This document shows, piece after piece, positions 13,610 to 21,060 of a DNA stretch of 25,159 nt (the stretch's first letter is position 1; each line of letters begins with the position of its first letter). Source of the stretch: a virus; the IMG/VR virus record IMGVR_UViG_3300042731_001100, positions 1-25,159 of that record; one strand, written 5' to 3'. The notes below the pieces were generated by a model. It ran no database searches and was not told the DNA's origin. It was given only the letters and a program-made list of their open reading frames with translations. Both the position numbers and the translations under genes were made by a program.

Positions 13610-14571
13610 TAGTATGATGTTCTTGAGCCTCCAACAATCGAAGTAGAATATAGTCCAGCCGAATCTTCATCATCAGAATCAAAAGTCCATTCGGTTAACA
13701 AACTACTTGAATGTGTTTGAGTACTATCAGTTATTGTTCCACTATTGTAAAGAGTGCTTATTTCAGATGAACTTAATATATCTGTATACACCTTAAATTC
13801 ATCAAGGTCTACATTAGCATTACCCGCGGATGCGGTCGTGTGAATGTTTTCACAAAACCTAAAAAAGTCGGCATTACGAGCAGAGCGTGTACCATTGTTT
13901 GAATTTGCTGTCGTAGTAAGCTCGTTTGCATTCCAATATAATTTAAAAGCATTAGCCGCAGTGCTTTGAGAAGCATCGTAAGTAAGGGTAATCATACAGA
14001 AGTTGTCGCTATTCACATTACCACGCTGACTCGTGGTCCAGCCTGTAGAACTATTTGAAATACCTGTAACAGAGCTATTATCATGTAAAGCAAACTGTCT
14101 ATCGAAGTTTACAGAATTAGTCCTAATTCTACATAACATCCTGTTAAGAGAAGCCACATATTGCATGAAAATCCTATTGTTTCCATTAGATTGCGTACTA
14201 CCAAAGTTCCAAAGAGTTTCATTGTTTTTAGAACTACTCTTTATCCTAACCCAAAAATTGAATGATAGGTCTTGAGTGGTATTAATCACAAATGGAGTGC
14301 TTCCCGATTTACTACCCGTAACATAATCGTTAGTACCATCGTTAGAGTAATAATGACTATTTGAATATGCTGGTGCTGCATCATGGTCATATGAATACCA
14401 TTCAGACAAAGAGTGCGGTGCTTCGTCATTTGGAGTTGAAGAACTGTTGGTATTTATAGTACCAAAACTACCCTCGGCAAGACCTGCAAAGTTAACATTT
14501 ACCTCACCCGAAACATCTAACTCTGTTCGTATATCGTCAACAGATATTTGACCACTACTTGGTAAAGCCAT
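13609..14571 (-). CDS. Tail/head fibre protein with LamG-like lectin domain
   Basis: This 320-aa protein starts MALPSSGQISVDDIRTELDV, the common short N-terminal helix of marine phage fibre proteins (SSGxISxxDIxxEL). Residues about 75-270 form a concanavalin A/LamG-type beta sandwich. Signs include an N-terminal strand YYSNDGTNDYVTG, the FNFWVRIKS strand, a WNFG turn, strands with MITLTYDAS and LYWNANE, then DEFKVYTDILSSSEISTLYN, the typical LamG ending. The last part is short and Ser/Thr-rich. Such domains bind glycans or other surface ligands, so this is a candidate host-recognition subunit. It overlaps the collagen-like fibre gene by 17 bases, which indicates coordinated synthesis, and may be the distal tip of the collagen-like shaft. 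Confidence 0.7.
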   Translation of the reverse strand: MALPSSGQISVDDIRTELDVSGEVNVNFAGLAEGSFGTINTNSSSTPNDEAPHSLSEWYSYDHDAAPAYSNSHYYSNDGTNDYVTGSKSGSTPFVINTTQDLSFNFWVRIKSSSKNNETLWNFGSTQSNGNNRIFMQYVASLNRMLCRIRTNSVNFDRQFALHDNSSVTGISNSSTGWTTSQRGNVNSDNFCMITLTYDASQSTAANAFKLYWNANELTTTANSNNGTRSARNADFFRFCENIHTTASAGNANVDLDEFKVYTDILSSSEISTLYNSGTITDSTQTHSSSLLTEWTFDSDDEDSAGLYSTSIVGGSRTSY

Positions 14572-16015
14572 CGCAACTTTCTAATTTATCGTTAAGGTCT
14601 TTGATTGCTTCAATAAGAAGCGCAATAACCTTTTCATATCGTACTGCATAGTATCCGTTATCTCTTTGAGTAACAACCTCTGGCAAAACTTTTATAATTT
14701 GCTGTGCAATAACACCTACATCATGCCCTTTGTTTGGATGCAACCTCGTGTTTTCTATCCAGTCAAATTCAACACCGCTTATTTGAAGAAGTTTTTCTAA
14801 TGCCGATTCAATGGGTGTGATGTTTTCTTTGAGTCTTTCATCAGAAGAATAAAATGCTGTAATATCGTTTGTAGCACGAATTTCTCCTGCGGTTCCTGAT
14901 CCCGCCGTGCCTACACCAAGACTATTTACTTGTGCATTTGAGTTGGTGGTAAAACCTCCCGGCGCACCTTTATCTCCCTTGTCCCCATTACTACCATTAG
15001 TCCCGTTTGATCCGTTCGTTCCGGGTTCTCCTTTATCACCCTTATCTCCGTTAGTCCCGTTAGAACCATTCGTCCCATTAGACCCGGGCTCACCCTTGTC
15101 CCCCTTGTCTCCATTCGTACCATTACTACCATTAGACCCGTTAGACCCAGGCGCACCCTTGTCCCCCTTGTCTCCGTTAGTTCCGTTGGAGCCATTACTT
15201 CCGTTCGCTCCGGGTTCGCCCTTGTCTCCCTTATCTCCGTTGGTTCCGTTGGAGCCATTACTACCATTTGAACCCGGCTCACCTTTGTCGCCTTTGTCCC
15301 CATTGGTTCCGTTACTCCCGTTACTCCCGTTACTCCCTGGAGCTCCTTTCTGCCCCTTACTTCCACTTGCACCTTGCGGAATTTGAAAGTCAAATGTAGC
15401 AGCGGTATCTGTTCCCGAGTTGTTTACTGTAGCGGATTCACCCTCTCCTACTGTTTCTACAGTACCTATCGTAATTGTTGCAGCACTTCCGTTGGAGCCA
15501 TTGCTTCCGCTTTGTCCCTTCTGCCCCTTATCGCCTTTGTCACCATTCGTTCCATTGCTTCCGTTCGAGCCATTAGCCCCTGGTTCACCTTTATCTCCAG
15601 GTTCTCCTTTATCGCCATTGGTTCCGTTTGAGCCGTTCGTCCCATTACTTCCAGATGCTCCCTTTTGACCTTTAGACCCGTCTGATCCACGAGGAATGGT
15701 AAAGTCAAAAACAGCATCTTGACTATTTCCACTATTGGATACACTAGCATCACTACCCGCTTCTCCTGTAGAAACTGTCCCTACACTTATAGTTGCAGCA
15801 CTTCCATTTGAGCCGTTACTTCCGCTCTGTCCCTTCTGACCTTTTTGACCCTTGTCTCCCTTGTCTCCGTTCGTCCCATTGGAACCATTGGAACCCGGCT
15901 CTCCCTTAAGACCGCTATTGCTTCCTACCCATGCACCCGTCTCATCAATAACCTCGGTGCTACCGATGTAAATCGATCCGTCAACTTCAATGTCCGATAA
16001 ATGCTTAATAGCCAT
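14555..16015 (-). CDS. Collagen-like fibre protein with S74-type chaperone domain
   Basis: 486 aa from the ATG at 16015 (an in-frame TTG at 16021 is less likely). Residues 1-34 share their start with the 581-aa fibre (MAIKxLSxxEVDG) and are probably the attachment end. Three Gly-X-Y stretches follow (35-71, 110-176, 215-353; 80 triplets), interrupted by two copies of a ~39-residue beta domain (72-109, 177-214; AATIxxGTV...FDFxIPxG). All 26 Lys and 10 Pro of the triplets are in Y. Residues about 388-480 are an intramolecular chaperone of the endosialidase/peptidase S74 type, with SDERLKENI (391-399; likely self-cleavage before Ser391) and GVIAQQ (434-439). It should trimerise, fold a triple helix and then release its chaperone. 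A terminator lies between it and the 581-aa fibre gene. It is the likely substrate of the enzyme at 11217-13454. Confidence 0.88.
   Translation of the reverse strand: MAIKHLSDIEVDGSIYIGSTEVIDETGAWVGSNSGLKGEPGSNGSNGTNGDKGDKGQKGQKGQSGSNGSNGSAATISVGTVSTGEAGSDASVSNSGNSQDAVFDFTIPRGSDGSKGQKGASGSNGTNGSNGTNGDKGEPGDKGEPGANGSNGSNGTNGDKGDKGQKGQSGSNGSNGSAATITIGTVETVGEGESATVNNSGTDTAATFDFQIPQGASGSKGQKGAPGSNGSNGSNGTNGDKGDKGEPGSNGSNGSNGTNGDKGDKGEPGANGSNGSNGTNGDKGDKGAPGSNGSNGSNGTNGDKGDKGEPGSNGTNGSNGTNGDKGDKGEPGTNGSNGTNGSNGDKGDKGAPGGFTTNSNAQVNSLGVGTAGSGTAGEIRATNDITAFYSSDERLKENITPIESALEKLLQISGVEFDWIENTRLHPNKGHDVGVIAQQIIKVLPEVVTQRDNGYYAVRYEKVIALLIEAIKDLNDKLESCDGFTK
14957..15373 (-). repeat. Collagen-like repeat region 3 (46 Gly-X-Y triplets)
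   Basis: It encodes residues 215-353. It has a long-period structure: a seven-triplet unit (GDK GDK GEP/GAP and four GSN/GTN/GAN triplets) recurs about six times. There are 14 Lys and 7 Pro, all in Y. The 63-base DNA repeat gives the plus strand long Pro/Leu frames that are not genes. Confidence 0.9.
15488..15688 (-). repeat. Collagen-like repeat region 2 (22 Gly-X-Y triplets)
   Basis: It encodes residues 110-176 of the collagen-like fibre, between the two beta-domain interruptions. It has 7 Lys and 2 Pro, all in Y. Confidence 0.9.
15803..15913 (-). repeat. Collagen-like repeat region 1 (12 Gly-X-Y triplets)
   Basis: It encodes residues 35-71, next to the attachment end of the fibre. It has 5 Lys (GLK, GDK, GQK) and 1 Pro, all in Y. 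Confidence 0.9.
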
Positions 16016-16024
16016 ATTCAATTA

Positions 16025-16056
16025 TTAAAAAAGGGGAGAGGTTTTAACCTCCCCCC
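16025..16056 (-). terminator. Terminator between the 581-aa fibre and the collagen-like fibre
   Basis: GGGG (16033-16036) plus GAGGTT (16038-16043) pair with AACCTC (16046-16051) plus CCCC (16053-16056), with one mismatch and a very small loop. The minus-strand transcript then reads TTTTTTAAT. No clear promoter element follows before the collagen-like gene, so that gene may depend on read-through. Confidence 0.75.
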
Positions 16057-16088
16057 TCCTAGTTTATTTATAAGATTCAATATAATAA

Positions 16089-17834
16089 TTATCCAACAAC
16101 TCTACTAATGAAGACTACATAGTTGCTATCTCCGGGGTTGGTGGTAAATCTTAAAACTGTATTGTTTGTATCCTTGCTTTCCGAATCAACAAACACTTGC
16201 TTGTAAGGACTCCCTGCTTGACGAAGACTAACATGTACATCACGACTTCCAAGGTTGTGACGAAGAGTCCAAGTCTTATTAGAATCCGCTACAGTAATGT
16301 TTGCATCACCACTAGAAACAAGCGTAGCAGAGTACATTGTATCCGCAAGACCTTTTGGCGTTACCGCACGAGCAGTGTCCGTACCTGTGGTTGTCTCACT
16401 AGAGGTGGCGATTTCGATAATACCCTTGTTAGAAGTAGAGGCATCTTCTCCCGCTACAGTAAACACACCACTTGAAACAGTTACATCGATACCCTCACCT
16501 GCATCGACACGAGCAACACCAAGCGCACTTGAAGTAGCCGTTGCAACAGAGAAGTCTATACCATTACCGCTATCGTCATCCGTAACAGTAATATTGGTAT
16601 GAGAACCATTAGTGACAATTTGTGCTGTAGTGACATCACGAACGGACTCATCTGATCTTTGAGTGTTTGTATCTGCCAAAACAAAGTCTACATATGTAGA
16701 GCCATCGTTTGTGAACTGCCATCTATCGGTTGATTCGTTCCAACGAATTGCGGTGTCCGTACCTGATCCACGATTGACAATGATACTTGCATTTTCGGTA
16801 GGAGCAGTATCCGTAGCAAGGTCGCTATTAAGAGTGATTTCGTTATCAGCAATATCAAGTGTAGCAGAGTTTACTGTAGTCGTAGTACCATCTACTTGTA
16901 GATTACCACGAATAATAACAGTGGTATCGTCACCAGAGTCACCAATGTTTACAGTATCCTCACTAGTAAATGATGCGAGAGCAGTAATTAAGTTTGCCTT
17001 GCTTACATCATCGTTGGTGTCCGTAGCCGTGATAGTAACCGCACCCGCGCTTTCGCTAATACTAATATTGGTTCCTGCTGTAAAGGCTAATGTTTCACTT
17101 GCACCTAATGTATTACCACCCGCCGTAACTGTACGGAATGAGTTGGTTGTGAAAGTAAGATTTGCCTGCATGTACTTTTCAAGCTCGTCAACAGATGTCT
17201 TTAATAAAGTATCTGCCGAGGCATCGTAGTACAAGAAGAAATCGGTTGCTGCGGCGTAATTGCCGTTTACAATCGCTGTGCGACTACTAATCACATCCGG
17301 GTCAAGGTTTACAACACCAGAAGAAATGGCTAGATCGGTTCCAATCTTAATACCCCCAAGTGTATCCGCAGCAGCGGTAGGTAGTGAATAAGCATTCGCA
17401 CCATCTGCAACATTAATCATTGTGCGGACATTCGCAGCAGTAAGAGCAGAAGGCGCAGCGGCAGAACCGCTCACATTACCGAGGATTGTATCGTCTGCAA
17501 TGTTGGCGATTTTTCCTAGTGTTACACCACTATCCTTTATAGAGATGACGCTATTTGAAATGCCGATTGTCGAGTCATCAATCTTAACACCACCAAGAAC
17601 AGTAGTGGTTGCGGTTGGGAGTGTGTATGTTGTACCTACATCTTGATAGTTTGTACCATCGTAGTAACGAATCTTATCGGTGTCTGTACGATAAATCATA
17701 CGACCCTCAAAGTTGTTTGTTGTAGGATCAGCGGTTACTTGCTGGAATGATGCGTTTATAAGTTGAAGGGAGCCATTCGCCGTAAACGTAATATTACCAT
17801 CAACCTCTAAACTACTTAAAAACTTAATAGCCAT
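16089..17834 (-). CDS. Long tail/head fibre protein with beta repeats
   Basis: This 581-aa protein is rich in Thr, Ser, Ala, Asp and Gly, the composition of trimeric beta fibres. It begins MAIKFLSSLEVDGN like the collagen-like fibre. Visible repeat units include YTLPTATTTVLGGVKI with YSLPTAAADTLGGIKI (about 70-165), a marine-phage fibre unit VDGTTTTVNSATLDI (about 312-326), and, near 465-492, NKGIIEIATSSE...AVTPKGL, which matches the short repeats of phage fibre proteins of the Phage_fiber_2 type. The C-terminal ~60 residues begin with a WTLRHNLG motif that recurs in the small protein at 17863-18189. A -7 element lies 23 nt upstream, and the terminator at 16025-16056 follows. Its role is probably host contact. 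The exact receptor is unknown. Confidence 0.75.
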   Translation of the reverse strand: MAIKFLSSLEVDGNITFTANGSLQLINASFQQVTADPTTNNFEGRMIYRTDTDKIRYYDGTNYQDVGTTYTLPTATTTVLGGVKIDDSTIGISNSVISIKDSGVTLGKIANIADDTILGNVSGSAAAPSALTAANVRTMINVADGANAYSLPTAAADTLGGIKIGTDLAISSGVVNLDPDVISSRTAIVNGNYAAATDFFLYYDASADTLLKTSVDELEKYMQANLTFTTNSFRTVTAGGNTLGASETLAFTAGTNISISESAGAVTITATDTNDDVSKANLITALASFTSEDTVNIGDSGDDTTVIIRGNLQVDGTTTTVNSATLDIADNEITLNSDLATDTAPTENASIIVNRGSGTDTAIRWNESTDRWQFTNDGSTYVDFVLADTNTQRSDESVRDVTTAQIVTNGSHTNITVTDDDSGNGIDFSVATATSSALGVARVDAGEGIDVTVSSGVFTVAGEDASTSNKGIIEIATSSETTTGTDTARAVTPKGLADTMYSATLVSSGDANITVADSNKTWTLRHNLGSRDVHVSLRQAGSPYKQVFVDSESKDTNNTVLRFTTNPGDSNYVVFISRVVG

Positions 17835-17857
17835 TATGGTTTATTTTTATTCTTTTA

Positions 17858-17865
17858 CAAATTTA
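17858..17865 (-). promoter_or_regulatory. -7 element (TAAATTTG) upstream of the 581-aa fibre
   Basis: An exact TAnnTTTG on the minus strand, 23 nt from the ATG at 17834. It overlaps the stop codon of the previous gene. No clear -33 box is visible. Confidence 0.4.
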
Positions 17866-18189
17866 GTTTAAATATGCCTTACCTGAAGTAGGGGCAGATA
17901 GTGTAATAACCAAAGAGTTGTCGTCCGTATAACTTACCTCTGCAAATATTACTGTATCCGCTGTATCTACCACAGTAACGCTAGGCTTTTTACCTAGGTT
18001 ATGAGTTATGCTCCAAGAGTCACTTGAACCAACCTGATCATGTTCATAAGAAGATGTAGCGGGTTTACTAGCAATCACACCTTTTACCGCAACCCTTGTT
18101 GATGGCTCCGCTATTTTTGTGGCGTTAACTGTAGCGTTTGCTAATTTTACAGATACCTGATCACCGCTCTTTACTTCTAAATTACTCAC
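17863..18189 (-). CDS. Small fibre-associated beta protein
   Basis: This 108-aa protein uses a GTG start (18189) that overlaps the end of the preceding gene by 8 bases. The N-terminal half is Val/Ala/Lys/Ser-rich. The C-terminal half (about 57-108) starts with SWSITHNLGKKPSVTVVD and ends GKAYLN. The W-x-(I/L)-x-HNLG signature and following strand pattern match the C-terminal end of the 581-aa fibre gene downstream, so the two share a small beta domain. Such domains cap or join phage fibres. It belongs to the fibre cluster and is probably a virion component. The role is inferred from that similarity and location. Confidence 0.6.
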   Translation of the reverse strand: MSNLEVKSGDQVSVKLANATVNATKIAEPSTRVAVKGVIASKPATSSYEHDQVGSSDSWSITHNLGKKPSVTVVDTADTVIFAEVSYTDDNSLVITLSAPTSGKAYLN

Positions 18190-18541
18190 TTATGTCTTCG
18201 TTAATCTTGAACACTCCGTAAATCCATGTTTTAATAGTACCCCCGTTGTCTGATTGTAAATCATAAACGAACACACCTGAAGTGGCTGCAGCCATTGTTG
18301 CAGCGGTAGCACTTACTGTAAGTTTTCCCTGCTCATTACCTGTATAGGTAAAGCTCGAATCACCAATAATATCTCCGCTTGAAGTAGCCGTCTCTTTGAC
18401 ATCCATCTTCCAACTGTAAGAAGATAGGTCAATAGCATCTCCATCATCATCGGTAAAGGTGAGTTCTATTTTAAAAGTATCCCCTTTACGACATGTGATG
18501 TCAACTCTTTGAGCGTTATCAAGATTTATAACTGTAGCCAT
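18182..18541 (-). CDS. Small Ig/BppU-N-like beta domain protein
   Basis: This 119-aa protein begins MATVINLDNAQRVDITCRKGDTF, and later segments FKIELTFTDDDGDAIDLSSYSWKM and GVFVYDLQSD...TWIYGVFKI give the order of strands seen in N-terminal beta domains of phage baseplate or receptor-binding proteins (BppU_N type, with the polar RxGDTxxxxxxF motif). The assignment is from pattern memory. It is the first gene of the fibre operon, with a TATCTTTGT element 4 nt before its ATG, and it overlaps the next gene by 8 bases. It is likely a connector between virion and fibre, or a small head or tail decoration. Confidence 0.6.
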   Translation of the reverse strand: MATVINLDNAQRVDITCRKGDTFKIELTFTDDDGDAIDLSSYSWKMDVKETATSSGDIIGDSSFTYTGNEQGKLTVSATAATMAAATSGVFVYDLQSDNGGTIKTWIYGVFKINEDISE

Positions 18542-18545
18542 ATTA

Positions 18546-18553
18546 CAAAGATA
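18546..18553 (-). promoter_or_regulatory. -7 element TATCTTTG adjoining the start codon (leaderless type)
   Basis: TATCTTTGTAATATG on the minus strand puts the element 4 nt before the ATG at 18541, in the 17-base gap after the portal gene. It marks the start of the fibre operon. Confidence 0.5.
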
Positions 18554-18558
18554 CTAAC

Positions 18559-20997
18559 TTATTGGTTGTTAAAAATTTGTGCTAAATCGTCTCCGTCTTC
18601 GAGTTCTTCTCGCTTCCCTTGTCGTTGTGAGATTAGTTTAGATTGCTCGATCGCTTGTTTTTCAATGCGCTCATCTTTACGATCTTCCTTCATAGATTCA
18701 AGGTTTTGACGGAAAGAATTACCACCCTGTGTTTGAGCCAATACGATTTGAGATTTCATTGCTTGAATCTCTTTGTCATATTGATGTTGCAACTGCATCA
18801 TTTGAGCCTTAATCTTGGCTTCCATTTGAATCTTCTGCATTTCAAGTTGTGCTTCAGCCTGCTTCTTCTGCAACTCTAATTGTGTAGATTGTTGTTGCGT
18901 TTGTGCATTGGCTTGAGCTTGAGCTTGAATGTTTTGCATTTGAGCCTCTTGCTTTTGCTTGATTCTCTTCTTTCTGCGAAGGATGAGCAGTCGTTCAGCC
19001 TGATCCACATCACGAAGATTGCGAATAGCAATAGCATCCTCTAGGTCAATTTCTTGTTGACCCAATGCAATTTGAATGTTTTGCTCCATGTATTGTCTAT
19101 CCATGTCGTCCATGGCTGCAACAACACGAACACCGAAGTTGTACATAGGCAGGTCTTTGAAACTACTCAAAATACCCATGTTCGTTTCTCCGATTGCATT
19201 CGAATATATACGATAGAGAACGCTTCCTTCCGGGATGATTTGCAAACATTTAATTACATCTTCGGCTACACGCTTGTAGAGAACTTGTGCCGAGTGGGTG
19301 ATATCATATATTGCGTTGTTACCCGCGGCAAGTTGTTGTTGACGAACACCAACCAACTGATCCCCTTTAGGAGATGTACCATCCATCACTTCATTGATAC
19401 CTGTAGCATCACGAATCATTCGAAGGTTGTGGTTGTAAATACCGATAAGTTCGTTGATGTTTCTTATTTGATTGTCAATTGCACGAACAGGTGGGTTTTG
19501 GAATCCTCCTTCTGGGTTTCTACTTCTATAGTAGAACACACCCGTTTGTTCGTAAATGTCCTGGAGTTCAAGTGGTTCAAGGCTTCCGCTTCTACCTAAT
19601 TGTACATTCTCAAGACCTTCGATATCAATGATTAGACCATCGGGTTTCGCTTTAGCGATTGCTTGTTGTAGTTTCAAATGAGACAACTGTAACTGATCGG
19701 CAAAACTAATAATCCCAGAAACCAAAGACTTCGGCATCATACGGCGAAGGTTGGTAGAGATTACATGATACGATAGTTTAGTTTTGGTGATATCGTGTAT
19801 GTTCTTTGGTATATTTTTTTGTAGACCATAATTGAACACATACTTTGTACCAATAACAAAAGAACCACCATACAATGTTGTGTTAGTCATGCAGTGTGGT
19901 TGTCTTTCGTATACGCTTTCGGTTGGTGCTTTGTATTCGTGTCCCTTGTAATAGAATCCTGTGTGTCCATGTCGAGTCTCCTTCTCTTCAAAGTACATCT
20001 TATCAATAGACAAGAATTCAAAGTCTAGAACCTCAACAAAATACTCATCATAACCATAAGTCGCTCTTTGCAAGTTCTTATCGTAATAAGAATGTGTCAA
20101 TCGACTAGGGTTGTTTTGGAATCGGTTGCGAACAGTCTTTGCGATTTTTTCGTAGGTCTCTTCATCGAATTGCTCACCTGCAAGTCGCTTCAACTCTTGG
20201 ATTGTAATACGCTTGATATGACCCGCATATACCATGTCATCGAAGTTGTGGTCTTCGGTATAACTATGAATAAAATACGATGGGTCTACATACTCCTCGG
20301 TAATTCCGTAGTTTGGATCATTGTTTCTTTTGACCACCGCCATACCATTGGTAACAAGATCAGATACCGCTCTACGATATGTGGTGTCATGGAAGTTGTT
20401 CCAGTTGAGTGTCATCTGCGTTGCAAGTTGTGCAGCGACCTCTGCCTCCGTCTTCACATTTGTGTCCATGAAGATTTCGGCTTCTTCCAAACTTTCTGGA
20501 ATGGCTTCCGGGTCAACATCAGTGGCTATACCTAACTCCTTGGCTTTCATCAAGAAGTCTCTAGTCATGATTTGACCTTTGAGTTTATTTTTTCTTTTAT
20601 CCTTTTCGCTTTGAGACAACGGATCGACTGCCTCCACATTTGGATATGGATCAGCGGACAAAATCTTGTTGACTACAATTTTTACGAATTTAGGAATGAT
20701 AGGTACGGGTGACCAATCAAGGTTGAGCAATGAGCCGTCCCCATTGTTTGGGTCAAGGCTGTTTAGAATCTGCTTGTAACGAGATGTGTCTTGAGTACCA
20801 TTCGCATAATCACGATTGGTCTCAAATTCTTTTTTTCTTCGGTAATACAAAGAACCCTCGTCATCCGAGCTACCCCATTGACCTTCAATTGCTTTAGCAT
20901 ATTTTAATCCATAGGATTTACTCGCCTTTGTTTCAGGTGATGCCAGTGGATCAGGGAAGTTGCCGTACCTTTCGTTTTCTTGTTGATTATCAAACAT
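18559..20997 (-). CDS. Portal protein
   Basis: This 812-aa protein lies directly downstream of the large terminase. Residues about 1-130 contain the opening typical of podovirus/crAss-like portals (a charged segment, then NLDWSPVPIIPKFVKIVVNKI, about 93-113). Helical and beta segments follow through the wing and crown regions (for example DPSYFIHSYTEDHNFDDMVY, about 236-255). A long central helix-rich part covers about 430-570. The C-terminal ~130 residues are a Gln/Lys/Glu-rich coiled coil ending in a charged tail. It would form the dodecameric gate for DNA packaging and ejection at one capsid vertex. The size matches the roughly 800-aa crAss-like portals. A -7 element lies 24 nt upstream. 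Confidence 0.85.
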   Translation of the reverse strand: MFDNQQENERYGNFPDPLASPETKASKSYGLKYAKAIEGQWGSSDDEGSLYYRRKKEFETNRDYANGTQDTSRYKQILNSLDPNNGDGSLLNLDWSPVPIIPKFVKIVVNKILSADPYPNVEAVDPLSQSEKDKRKNKLKGQIMTRDFLMKAKELGIATDVDPEAIPESLEEAEIFMDTNVKTEAEVAAQLATQMTLNWNNFHDTTYRRAVSDLVTNGMAVVKRNNDPNYGITEEYVDPSYFIHSYTEDHNFDDMVYAGHIKRITIQELKRLAGEQFDEETYEKIAKTVRNRFQNNPSRLTHSYYDKNLQRATYGYDEYFVEVLDFEFLSIDKMYFEEKETRHGHTGFYYKGHEYKAPTESVYERQPHCMTNTTLYGGSFVIGTKYVFNYGLQKNIPKNIHDITKTKLSYHVISTNLRRMMPKSLVSGIISFADQLQLSHLKLQQAIAKAKPDGLIIDIEGLENVQLGRSGSLEPLELQDIYEQTGVFYYRSRNPEGGFQNPPVRAIDNQIRNINELIGIYNHNLRMIRDATGINEVMDGTSPKGDQLVGVRQQQLAAGNNAIYDITHSAQVLYKRVAEDVIKCLQIIPEGSVLYRIYSNAIGETNMGILSSFKDLPMYNFGVRVVAAMDDMDRQYMEQNIQIALGQQEIDLEDAIAIRNLRDVDQAERLLILRRKKRIKQKQEAQMQNIQAQAQANAQTQQQSTQLELQKKQAEAQLEMQKIQMEAKIKAQMMQLQHQYDKEIQAMKSQIVLAQTQGGNSFRQNLESMKEDRKDERIEKQAIEQSKLISQRQGKREELEDGDDLAQIFNNQ

Positions 20998-21021
20998 TTC
21001 GTGAGATAATAGTTATTCATG

Positions 21022-21029
21022 CAAATATA
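21022..21029 (-). promoter_or_regulatory. Bacteroidetes-type -7 element for portal
   Basis: An exact TATATTTG on the minus strand, 24 nt upstream of the portal ATG, in the 63-base gap after terminase. No -33 TTTG is seen at the usual 19-nt spacing. Confidence 0.45.
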
Positions 21030-21060
21030 CCAATTAATACAAGGTCTTAAGCCTAGGGTA

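Noticed and set aside
14957-15373. Regular repeats that could be mistaken for a CRISPR array
   Set aside because: The period (about 63 bases) is coding, keeps the Gly-X-Y frame throughout, and has no unique spacers or palindromic repeat.
14907-15668. Long plus-strand frames rich in Pro, Leu and Ser across the collagen region
   Set aside because: They are the antisense reading of the Gly-X-Y repeat (GGN codons read as NCC) and have no signal, start context or promoter. They are shadows.
16663-17229. Plus-strand frame opposite the 581-aa fibre
   Set aside because: It is hydrophobic only because it is antisense to Thr/Ser/Asp-rich repeats. It has no start context, and the minus-strand fibre gene is clear.
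19054-19599. Plus-strand 181-residue frame opposite the portal
   Set aside because: No recognisable features. The minus-strand portal gene is well supported over the whole stretch.
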